This document shows, piece after piece, positions 1 to 5,134 of a DNA stretch of 5,755 nucleotides (positions are counted from its first letter, which is position 1; every line of letters starts with the position of its first letter). The DNA lies in NCBI GenBank assembly GCA_002292945.1, contig DBCG01000047.1:24151-29905 (forward strand), given 5' to 3'. The notes under the pieces were generated by a model. The model was not told the origin of the DNA and made no database searches. It worked only from the letters and a program-made list of their open reading frames with translations. The DNA is from Proteobacteria bacterium UBA964 (GTDB lineage: Bacteria; Pseudomonadota; Gammaproteobacteria; Steroidobacterales; Steroidobacteraceae). A program made the translations under genes and the position numbers.

Positions 1-176
1 CCGCCGCCGATCTGCCAGCCGATCACGGCAGCGATACCGAGGCAAGGCGAGAACCAGATGTCGACGATGCTGGAGTCCTTCATCGCGAGCCCGATGACCC
101 AGACGACGATGAACGACAGCATGATGAAGGCGGCGACAAGCCCCCCCAGATACATCAAAGATTGATGATATTCCAT
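1..176 (-). CDS. DUF1295 (steroid 5-alpha-reductase-like) membrane protein, N-terminal fragment
   Basis: The first 58 residues of a gene that runs off the left edge. A hydrophobic stretch at about residues 9-31 reads as a transmembrane helix and a second begins near residue 42. Between them lies KDSSIVDIWFSPCLG (33-47), which matches the conserved D-x-S-x-x-D-x-x-W-like signature near the start of DUF1295 proteins. These are integral membrane proteins related to the C-terminal domain of steroid 5-alpha-reductases and isoprenylcysteine methyltransferases. Family members are thought to reduce or modify lipid-like substrates, but most are uncharacterised. The ATG (174-176) is preceded by GAGGGGG four bases upstream, a good ribosome-binding site. 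The 71-base gap to the thioesterase upstream (177-247) holds a small GC inverted repeat (188-192/198-202) and no convincing promoter or terminator, so co-transcription with the thioesterase is likely. The family call rests on one motif plus topology; the catalytic part is outside the window. Confidence 0.66.
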   Translation of the reverse strand, partial: MEYHQSLMYLGGLVAAFIMLSFIVVWVIGLAMKDSSIVDIWFSPCLGIAAVIGWQIGG

Positions 177-247
177 GATTCCCCCTCGCCCGTCGTGCGG
201 GCTCTTGTGTCAATGTCTAGAAGAAGTGCTCAGGGCTGCGCCGACGG

Positions 248-748
248 CTACACCGACAAGGCTCCACTGCGCGGCGGCGTCCATCGCCGCGCCTGCTGCT
301 CGATGATCAGTTCATCGAGGCGGGCGGCGAGCGGCAAGGGGAGCGCGACGGTGCGGCGGGTATCGAGATGGGCCGTCGAGGAGATGACCTCTATCGCGCT
401 CGCCAGCCGGTCACGCGTTTCATCGACGATGAACATCACCGACAACACCCGCTTCGGACCGCGCTCGACGAGACAGGCATGGCCGGTGACGACATGACCG
501 ACATGCAGCTCGTCGAGGAACCAGACATGGTGCTCCAGATCGAACATGCCGACCCTGCTTTCGTGGACCTGTGCCGGCGAGATCCCCATGAGATCCATGA
601 AAGGGTAGCCGGCCATATCGTACAGCTCGGTGTAGTGCTGCACGTTCACGTGACCGTTCATGTCCTCCCAGTGCGGTGGCACGGTGTGGCGCACGAGCAC
701 CGGCAACTCCCGGACCTGCGCCACGGATGGCATCTCGACTCGCGCCAA
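248..748 (-). CDS. Hot-dog fold acyl-CoA thioesterase (4HBT-like), TTG start
   Basis: A 166-residue protein of the thioesterase-like superfamily, expected to hydrolyse an acyl-CoA to free acid and CoA in the cytosol. The diagnostic segment is HWEDMNGHVNVQHYTELYD (26-44), the hot-dog helix motif with the D-x-N-G-H-V-N-x-x-x-Y pattern; Asp29 is the likely catalytic or substrate-positioning acid. LEHHVWFLDELHVGHVV (71-87) and the strand VLSVMFIVDE (101-110) are the expected following strands. Length is normal for a single hot-dog domain. The start is chosen at TTG (746-748) because AGGAGG lies six bases upstream; an in-frame ATG at 731-733 has no comparable site, and a longer reading to 925 would run into the opposing gene and its promoter. 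The gene diverges from the NTF2-like/ligase pair and precedes the DUF1295 gene. The motif recalls the thioesterases of carnitine and betaine catabolism, but no other gene of that pathway is visible. The substrate is unknown. Confidence 0.82.
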   Translation of the reverse strand: MARVEMPSVAQVRELPVLVRHTVPPHWEDMNGHVNVQHYTELYDMAGYPFMDLMGISPAQVHESRVGMFDLEHHVWFLDELHVGHVVTGHACLVERGPKRVLSVMFIVDETRDRLASAIEVISSTAHLDTRRTVALPLPLAARLDELIIEQQARRWTPPRSGALSV

Positions 749-754
749 TGGACC

Positions 755-760
755 CCTCCT
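755..760 (-). promoter_or_regulatory. Ribosome-binding site that sets a TTG start
   Basis: On the minus strand AGGAGG (within GGAAGGAGGGG, 753-763) sits six bases before TTG at 746-748. This is a near-ideal Shine-Dalgarno sequence and the main reason to prefer TTG over the ATG five codons downstream for the thioesterase. Confidence 0.7.
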
Positions 761-790
761 TCCGCTGCCCTGCAGTCCGCTGCCCTGAAG
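761..790. repeat. 15-bp tandem duplication in the thioesterase leader
   Basis: Two adjacent 15-base units, 761-775 (TCCGCTGCCCTGCAG) and 776-790 (TCCGCTGCCCTGAAG), differ at one base. The repeat lies in the untranslated leader of the thioesterase and abuts its ribosome-binding site. A recent slippage duplication is the simplest explanation. It could also change the spacing between promoter and ribosome-binding site. Confidence 0.75.
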
Positions 791-817
791 TGTGCGGTCT
801 TCAAGTGACTTGCACAA
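789..817 (-). promoter_or_regulatory. Weak candidate promoter for the thioesterase
   Basis: On the minus strand TTGTGC (817-812) and CACACT (794-789) are separated by 17 bases. Each matches the sigma-70 consensus at only three of six positions, so the call is tentative. It would start transcription near 782 and give a leader of about 34 bases carrying the tandem repeat. Its -35 box overlaps that of the rightward candidate promoter. Confidence 0.25.
802..812. promoter_or_regulatory. Candidate operator palindrome in the divergent gap
   Basis: CAAGT-G-ACTTG is a perfect 5-bp inverted repeat with a one-base centre. It lies between the two genes and overlaps the -35 boxes of both candidate promoters, where a regulator could control both directions. 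GTGC at 792-795 and GCAC at 812-815 add a second, wider dyad. No regulator gene is in the window, and a dyad this short can occur by chance. Confidence 0.3.
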
Positions 818-838
818 CAGAACCTGCTGTCCTATCCT
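810..838 (+). promoter_or_regulatory. Candidate sigma-70 promoter for the NTF2-like/ligase operon
   Basis: TTGCAC (810-815) and TATCCT (833-838) are 17 bases apart, the optimal spacing. The -10 box matches consensus at four of six positions and the -35 at three, all in the TTG. Transcription would begin near 845 and leave a leader of about 32 bases before the ATG at 877. This is the best promoter-like sequence in the gap. Confidence 0.4.
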
Positions 839-844
839 GACTTC

Positions 845-862
845 TTGTGCGCCGCTGCGCAA
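845..862 (+). promoter_or_regulatory. Imperfect inverted repeat at the 5' end of the operon transcript
   Basis: TTGTGC (845-850) and GCGCAA (857-862) form a near-perfect dyad around a six-base centre, pairing at five of six positions or six with a G-U pair. It sits at the predicted transcript start and touches the AAGGGA ribosome-binding site (861-866), so it could be an operator half-site pair or a short hairpin affecting translation. The same TTGTGC core occurs on the minus strand at 817-812. Confidence 0.25.
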
Positions 863-876
863 GGGATAAACACCAC

Positions 877-1254
877 ATGAGCCAACCCGACCACGCTGCC
901 ACCGTCCGCGACTATTACGCCGCATGGGTGAGGGATGACCTTCCGCGGGTGCTCGCCCTCTGCACCGACGACGTGGTGGCCGGCATCATGCCGGGGCGTG
1001 AACTGCGCGGCAAAGCGGAAGTGGAGCGCTTTCTCGGTAAGTTCGGCGTCGGCATGGCGGACAAGCGCTACGACATGCACGATCTCGTCGTGCAAGGCGA
1101 TGTCGTCATGCTCGAAGGCGTCGAGAATTACATCAAGGACGGCAAGGCCGTCAGTCTGCCGTTCATGACCGTGTTCCGGTTCCGTGATGGCCAGATCGCC
1201 TCCTGGCGCGATTACTTCGACATGGGTTCGCTGCTCAAGCAGCTCGACGCCTGA
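877..1254 (+). CDS. NTF2-like (SnoaL / limonene-epoxide-hydrolase-like) protein
   Basis: A 125-residue cytosolic protein with the length and pattern of a single NTF2-like cone-shaped alpha+beta domain: an N-terminal helix with RDYYAAWVRDDLPRVL (11-26), a strand with DDVVAGIMPG (31-40), the helix KAEVERFLGKF (46-56), and the C-terminal strands PFMTVFRFRDGQIASWRDYF (95-114). The last segment closely resembles the limonene-1,2-epoxide hydrolase ending G-x-W-R-D-Y-F-D, so Asp112 corresponds to the catalytic Asp132 of the Rhodococcus enzyme. The matching Arg99-x-Asp101 pair is replaced by Gly81-Val-Glu83, so epoxide hydrolysis by that mechanism is doubtful. Isomerase, cyclase or non-catalytic roles are also known in this fold. 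ATG 877 follows AAGGGA (861-866); an upstream GTG at 847 would add ten basic residues and lies at the predicted transcript start. The stop overlaps the ligase ATG by one base (TGATG), implying one operon and translational coupling. Confidence 0.78.
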   Translation: MSQPDHAATVRDYYAAWVRDDLPRVLALCTDDVVAGIMPGRELRGKAEVERFLGKFGVGMADKRYDMHDLVVQGDVVMLEGVENYIKDGKAVSLPFMTVFRFRDGQIASWRDYFDMGSLLKQLDA

Positions 1255-2876
1255 TGGCGAGCAAGGGGCTGCAGCCCGGCGATCCCTTGCCCGGCGCCGC
1301 CGGTCATCGACCCGCGTGGTTCGATCCCGCACCGCCCGCCCGTGAAGATTGCGTGCTGCGCGACATCCTCGACAGCCGCGCGCAACGGTGCCCGGACCGC
1401 ATCTGCGCGAGGTTCGAGGACGGCTCGACGCTCACCTACGCCGAGTGCCGCGCACAGACCCGAGCCGTGGCCGCGGCGCTGCACGCCCAAGGCGTCCGTA
1501 AGGGCGACCGGGTGTTCGCTTGGTTGCCGAGCGGCAAGCCGATGGTGCTGTCCTGGTTCGCGATCAACTACCTCGGGGCGATCTACGTCCCGCTCAACAC
1601 CGCCTACAAGGGTGCGGTGCTCCAGCATGTGGTGAACGCGGCGGCGGGCGCGGTGATGATCGCGCATCCGAGCCTCGCGGACCGTCTGCAGGGTCTCGAC
1701 CTGCCGCACCTGCGCACGGTGACCACCGACTTCTCGCAACTCGAACACGGCGACGGCGATGCCCTCGGCGACCTTGAACAGGTCGATCACTGGGACATCC
1801 AGAGCATCATCTATACCTCAGGCACCACCGGCCCCTCGAAAGGCGTGCTCTCGCCCTATCTGCAGGGCTATACGACCGCGGTGGTCAACTACGGCTACAT
1901 GGGCGAGGGCGAGGGTATCTTGGTCAATCTGCCGATGTTCCACGTCGGCGGCACCAGCTCGATCACCTCTGCCTTGGTGCGCTCGGGCAGCTTCTACCTG
2001 GTCGACGGCTTCAGCACCACGCGCTTCTGGGATCAGGTGCGCGAAGGTGGCTGCACCACCACCTCGGGGCTCATCGGGGTGATGGCGGCCTTCCTCGCCA
2101 AGGCGGCGCCGCGACCTGACGATCGCGACAGCCCGATCAAGTACATCACCATGTTCCCGGTGAACGATGAAACCATCGCCTTCGCTCACCGCTTCGGATT
2201 CGAGTACCTCACCGGCTTCAACATGACCGAAGTGTCGACGCCCCTCATGACCGACATGAACGCGCCTCCGGACGGCAGCTGCGGTTGGCCGCGCACCGGC
2301 ATGCACTGCCGGCTCGTCGACGGGAACGACATCGCAGTGCCGCCCGGCAGCATCGGCGAACTCATCGTGCGCAGCGATACGCCCTGGAGCATGAACGCGG
2401 GCTACGACGGTCTGCCCGAGGCGACGGCGCGCGCGTGGCGCAACGGTTGGTTCCACACCGGCGATCTCTTCCGTCAGGATGCTGAGGGCAAGTACTACTT
2501 CGTCGACCGGCTGAAGGACACGATCCGCCGCCGTGGCGAGAACATCTCCTCGTTCGAGGTGGAGAACGCGATCCGCCAGCATCCCGATGTGGACGAGGTC
2601 GTCGTCGTCGGCGTGCAGAACGAGGTCGCGGAGCAGGACGTGTTGTCGGTGATCAAACCCAAGCCGGGTCACACGCTCGACCCCGCCGGCCTCATCGCCT
2701 TCCTGGAGCCACGGCTCGCCTATTTCATGATCCCGCGTTATGTGCGGCTGGTCGACGCCATCCCGAAGACCGAGACCAACAAGGCGCGCAAAGTGGTGTT
2801 CCGGGACGAGGGGATCACCGCGGACACCTGGGATCGTGAACGCGCCGGCATCCACCTGCGGCGCGAGCGGCTCTAG
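1254..2876 (+). CDS. AMP-forming acyl-CoA synthetase/ligase (CaiC-like)
   Basis: A 540-residue member of the ANL superfamily. It should activate a carboxylic acid with ATP to an acyl-adenylate and then transfer it to CoA, in the cytosol. The large domain (about 35-418) has the phosphate loop YTSGTTGPSKG (187-197), an NMTE adenine/acyl motif (323-326) and HTGD (401-404), whose Asp binds ribose. The hinge segment DRLKDTIRRRGENIS (418-432) leads into the small C-terminal domain, which ends in PKTETNKARK (504-513), where Lys510 is the expected adenylation lysine. All core motifs are intact and the length is typical. The RRGENIS-SFEVE stretch recalls CaiC-type (carnitine/crotonobetaine) ligases more than long-chain fatty acyl ligases, but does not define the substrate. 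Departures are Phe-Asn in place of the usual Tyr-Gly before the T-E pair, and Asn509 where Gly is common before the catalytic Lys. The gene overlaps the NTF2-like gene by one base and converges directly on the molybdoenzyme gene. Confidence 0.92.
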   Translation: MASKGLQPGDPLPGAAGHRPAWFDPAPPAREDCVLRDILDSRAQRCPDRICARFEDGSTLTYAECRAQTRAVAAALHAQGVRKGDRVFAWLPSGKPMVLSWFAINYLGAIYVPLNTAYKGAVLQHVVNAAAGAVMIAHPSLADRLQGLDLPHLRTVTTDFSQLEHGDGDALGDLEQVDHWDIQSIIYTSGTTGPSKGVLSPYLQGYTTAVVNYGYMGEGEGILVNLPMFHVGGTSSITSALVRSGSFYLVDGFSTTRFWDQVREGGCTTTSGLIGVMAAFLAKAAPRPDDRDSPIKYITMFPVNDETIAFAHRFGFEYLTGFNMTEVSTPLMTDMNAPPDGSCGWPRTGMHCRLVDGNDIAVPPGSIGELIVRSDTPWSMNAGYDGLPEATARAWRNGWFHTGDLFRQDAEGKYYFVDRLKDTIRRRGENISSFEVENAIRQHPDVDEVVVVGVQNEVAEQDVLSVIKPKPGHTLDPAGLIAFLEPRLAYFMIPRYVRLVDAIPKTETNKARKVVFRDEGITADTWDRERAGIHLRRERL

Positions 2877-5023
2877 GCCGTAGTCGGCGTCGCGGCCGCC
2901 GGCCGCACCGTCACGGGCAACGCGCTCATGCGCGGCAGACCGCTCAGGGCCTCGTAGTCGGTCGCGTCGTCAATCAAGGCCGCGGTGCAGGCGCCCGCGA
3001 ACCCATGTGCGATCGACACCACGCCTTCGCGCACATCGGGCGCGAGGTGCGCGACCGCGCGGATGCCGCCGACCGCGGATTCGATCTCGACGATGGCGCC
3101 GTCGACGATGCCCAGACGCGCGGCGTCCTGCGGATTGAGGTGCGCGGGGTTGTGGGGCAAGCGTCTGCGCAGAGCAGGCAGATCGTGCGCCACCGAATTG
3201 TAGAGCGCATGTTCGCGCCGTGACACCAGCAGCAAGCGCAGGGCGCTGCCCTCGCCGCCCATCACCGGGCCTGCCGGCGCCGGCGCCTCGGACTTCTGCG
3301 CGGCGATGCCATGCAGCTCGGCGATCATCACGGGTGCCGCAAGCTGTAGGCGGTGCGGCCACTCGGCATCGCGCGGCTCGGCGCACGGCTTGGGGTCGGG
3401 GAACACCGCACCATGCGGATGACGCTTGATCTCCTCGAGCGGTACGCGGCTGCGCGCGACGAACTGCGATAGCAGTCCGTCGGTGGTGGGCGGCGTCGAC
3501 ATGTCGAAGGGCTGGCCGCGGAACGCGAGCGGATAGCCCATGCGCCGACCCAGTTCATAGAAGATCCGCCAGTCCTCGAGCACATCGCTGCCCGCCGGCG
3601 GCTCGATCAGCTGCGGCTGATACTGCGCGAACGGCTCCGGATAGCCGAGCGACAGGCCGTAGACGGTGATGCCCTCGTTACCGAAGGTGATCGCCGGCGA
3701 CTCGAAGCCGAAACGGGGGCCGATGACGTAATGCGCATGCCGCGCGGTCTCGGACAGCACAGGATCGACCACGACCAGCAGTTCCAAAGATTCCAGAGCC
3801 CGACGGGTCTTGGCTTGATTCGGCCAAGACAGCAGCGGATTGCCGCCGACCACGAACAGCGCCTTCACCTGTCCCTCGCCCGGCGTCAGGATCTCCTCCG
3901 CAAGCGCCGCCGTCGGCAGGCCAGCGGCGGTATCGGTCAAACCCCGGACCCGTAAGGCCTCACCGAAGCCGGTCGCCGCGCGCGGCTTTTCGGCACGCGC
4001 CACGCCGGAGAACTGCCGGAAAAGCACGCCCCGGTTGGGCATGCGTTCGCCGGCCTTGATCCAGCGGCCGCAGACGGTGTTCAGCGCGAGCACGAGGTAG
4101 TCCATCAGCACGCCGTGCGGAGCCATGCTGGGTCCGGTACCGCTCGTGACGTTGCCCCGCTGCGCGCGTGCGAACATCCGCGCCGCTTCGATGATCGAGC
4201 CGGCCTCGATGCCGGCCCGCGGCGCCACGCGCTCGGGCGTGAACGGCGCGACGGCCGCGGCGAGCGCGCCGAATCCTTCGGTCTCGGCCTCGATGAAGGC
4301 GCGGTCGCAGAGCCCTTCGGTGATGATGACGTTGAGCATCGCCGCCAGCAGCGGCACGTCCTGGCCCGGCAGGCACTGCAGGTGCAGGTCCGCCTTGCGT
4401 GCGGACTCGGTACGGCGCGGATCGATGACGATGAGCTTCAGGCCGCGCTGCCGCGCCTCGTGCAGCCGCTTCGCCGGGTTGAACGACGGGATGCCGCCCC
4501 ACATCGAGACCAGCGGGTTCGCACCGATCAGCATGCAGACATCCGCATCGGCGAAATCCTGCGGGCCAGCGCCCCACTTGCCGTGCAGCGCCATCGAGAT
4601 CGGCTTGCCCGGTTGGTCGATGGTGGCGTTGGAGAAACGCATCGGCGAGCCGATGGCGTCCATGAACGACTCGCGCAGCATCACGCCCGCCGGACAGAAA
4701 TGGCTGAAGGTTCCGCCGTACATCGCGACCGATCGCGGCCCATGACGGTCGAGGATGTCGCGGGTGCGGACGGCGATCTCGTCGAGCACCGCGGCGCTCG
4801 AGGCGCTCTCGAAGCCGCCGTCGCTCCGGCGCCTCAGCGGCGTGCGCAGGCGTGAAGGCGACTCGTGGAACGCGTGATAGTTGCGGCCCTTGACGCAGCT
4901 GTAGCCGGCGTACATGGGGTTGTCGATGTCGCCGATGAGGCGTGTGACACGCCCGTCCTCGAGGGTCGCCACCATCCCGCAGGTGGCGTGGCAGAAACGA
5001 CAGATGGCGGTGACTTCGGCCAT
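2873..5023 (-). CDS. Cytosolic molybdopterin (bis-MGD) oxidoreductase, catalytic subunit
   Basis: A 716-residue member of the DMSO-reductase superfamily (BisC/FdhF-like). The N-terminus carries Cys8-x2-Cys11-x3-Cys15-x27-Cys43 followed by Val-Lys-Gly, the [4Fe-4S] domain of this family. There is no Tat signal, so it should act in the cytoplasm. Cofactor-binding segments follow: LIGANPLVS (165-173), VIDPRRTESA (199-208), FVVGGNPLLSW (390-400) and a C-terminal dinucleotide-binding beta-barrel at about 595-710 (LNPQDAARLGIVDGAIV, 629-645). The region where the molybdenum ligand normally lies reads SNATIDQPGKPIS (131-143) and has no Cys or Sec. This argues against formate dehydrogenase or periplasmic nitrate reductase activity. 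Substrate and electron partner are unknown; no FeS, cytochrome or flavin subunit gene is adjacent in the window. The ATG at 5021-5023 has GAGGT four bases upstream. The stop overlaps the convergent ligase stop in a shared CTAG. Transcription must start in the 111-base gap after the receptor terminator, or come from read-through. Confidence 0.9.
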   Translation of the reverse strand: MAEVTAICRFCHATCGMVATLEDGRVTRLIGDIDNPMYAGYSCVKGRNYHAFHESPSRLRTPLRRRSDGGFESASSAAVLDEIAVRTRDILDRHGPRSVAMYGGTFSHFCPAGVMLRESFMDAIGSPMRFSNATIDQPGKPISMALHGKWGAGPQDFADADVCMLIGANPLVSMWGGIPSFNPAKRLHEARQRGLKLIVIDPRRTESARKADLHLQCLPGQDVPLLAAMLNVIITEGLCDRAFIEAETEGFGALAAAVAPFTPERVAPRAGIEAGSIIEAARMFARAQRGNVTSGTGPSMAPHGVLMDYLVLALNTVCGRWIKAGERMPNRGVLFRQFSGVARAEKPRAATGFGEALRVRGLTDTAAGLPTAALAEEILTPGEGQVKALFVVGGNPLLSWPNQAKTRRALESLELLVVVDPVLSETARHAHYVIGPRFGFESPAITFGNEGITVYGLSLGYPEPFAQYQPQLIEPPAGSDVLEDWRIFYELGRRMGYPLAFRGQPFDMSTPPTTDGLLSQFVARSRVPLEEIKRHPHGAVFPDPKPCAEPRDAEWPHRLQLAAPVMIAELHGIAAQKSEAPAPAGPVMGGEGSALRLLLVSRREHALYNSVAHDLPALRRRLPHNPAHLNPQDAARLGIVDGAIVEIESAVGGIRAVAHLAPDVREGVVSIAHGFAGACTAALIDDATDYEALSGLPRMSALPVTVRPAAATPTTA

Positions 5024-5032
5024 GGCGACCTC

Positions 5033-5079
5033 GCAGAGACCGGCCCCGGAAGGCCGCGGGCCGATGCAGAGAGCGGCCC
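5033..5079. repeat. 14-bp direct repeat upstream of the molybdoenzyme gene
   Basis: GCAGAGACCGGCCC (5033-5046) and GCAGAGAGCGGCCC (5066-5079) match at 13 of 14 positions, with starts 33 bases apart, about three helical turns. Both lie between the molybdoenzyme start codon and the receptor terminator, where that gene's promoter or leader must be. GC-rich inverted arms (CGGCCC 5041-5046 with GGGCCG 5058-5063) could also form a leader hairpin. No good sigma-70 boxes are visible here. Function unknown; paired protein-binding sites are one possibility. Confidence 0.5.
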
Positions 5080-5122
5080 AAAGAAAAAGGGCGGGGCGCC
5101 CCGTCAGGAACGCCCCGCCCTT
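5080..5122 (-). terminator. Rho-independent terminator of the TonB-dependent receptor gene
   Basis: On the minus strand a perfect 12-bp GC-rich stem (5122-5111 pairing with 5098-5087; AAGGGCGGGGCG with CGCCCCGCCCTT) encloses a 12-base loop. It is followed by TTTTTCTTT (5088-5080). It begins 12 bases after the receptor stop codon. The plus strand has no T tract on the other side, so the terminator works leftward only and separates the receptor from the molybdoenzyme transcript. Confidence 0.93.
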
Positions 5123-5134
5123 CCGGTCAGGTCA

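Noticed and set aside
188..202. GCCCG/CGGGC inverted repeat as a terminator after the thioesterase
   Set aside because: Only a 5-bp stem and no T tract; it lies next to the DUF1295 ribosome-binding site.
185..213. Perfect TTGACA box upstream of the DUF1295 gene (minus strand, 213-208)
   Set aside because: No -10-like sequence at 16-18 bases spacing (GGCGAG is found there), so it is probably a chance match, although an alternative sigma factor cannot be excluded.
749..925. N-terminal extension of the thioesterase to 925
   Set aside because: It would cross the divergent gap and its repeat and overlap the NTF2-like gene; the hot-dog domain needs none of it and the TTG has an ideal ribosome-binding site.
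877..1254. Calling the NTF2-like protein a limonene-1,2-epoxide hydrolase
   Set aside because: The fold and one Asp match, but the Arg-x-Asp pair of the active site is replaced by Gly-Val-Glu.
1818..2855. Long open frame antisense to the ligase (345 codons)
   Set aside because: Its product is low-complexity His/Arg/Ala/Val-rich sequence with no recognisable domain, and it mirrors a clearly real gene. GC-rich codon use keeps antisense frames open.
4115..4855. Plus-strand open frame opposite the molybdoenzyme (246 codons)
   Set aside because: No domain, Arg/Ala-rich, entirely inside a well-supported gene on the other strand.
2873..5023. Calling the molybdoenzyme a formate dehydrogenase or nitrate reductase
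   Set aside because: No Cys or Sec at the metal-ligand region and no partner subunits; only the superfamily can be supported.
3960..5081. Long open frame on the same strand as the molybdoenzyme in another frame (373 codons)
   Set aside because: Arg/His/Gly-rich translation typical of a shifted frame in GC-rich DNA; the molybdoenzyme frame holds all the conserved motifs.
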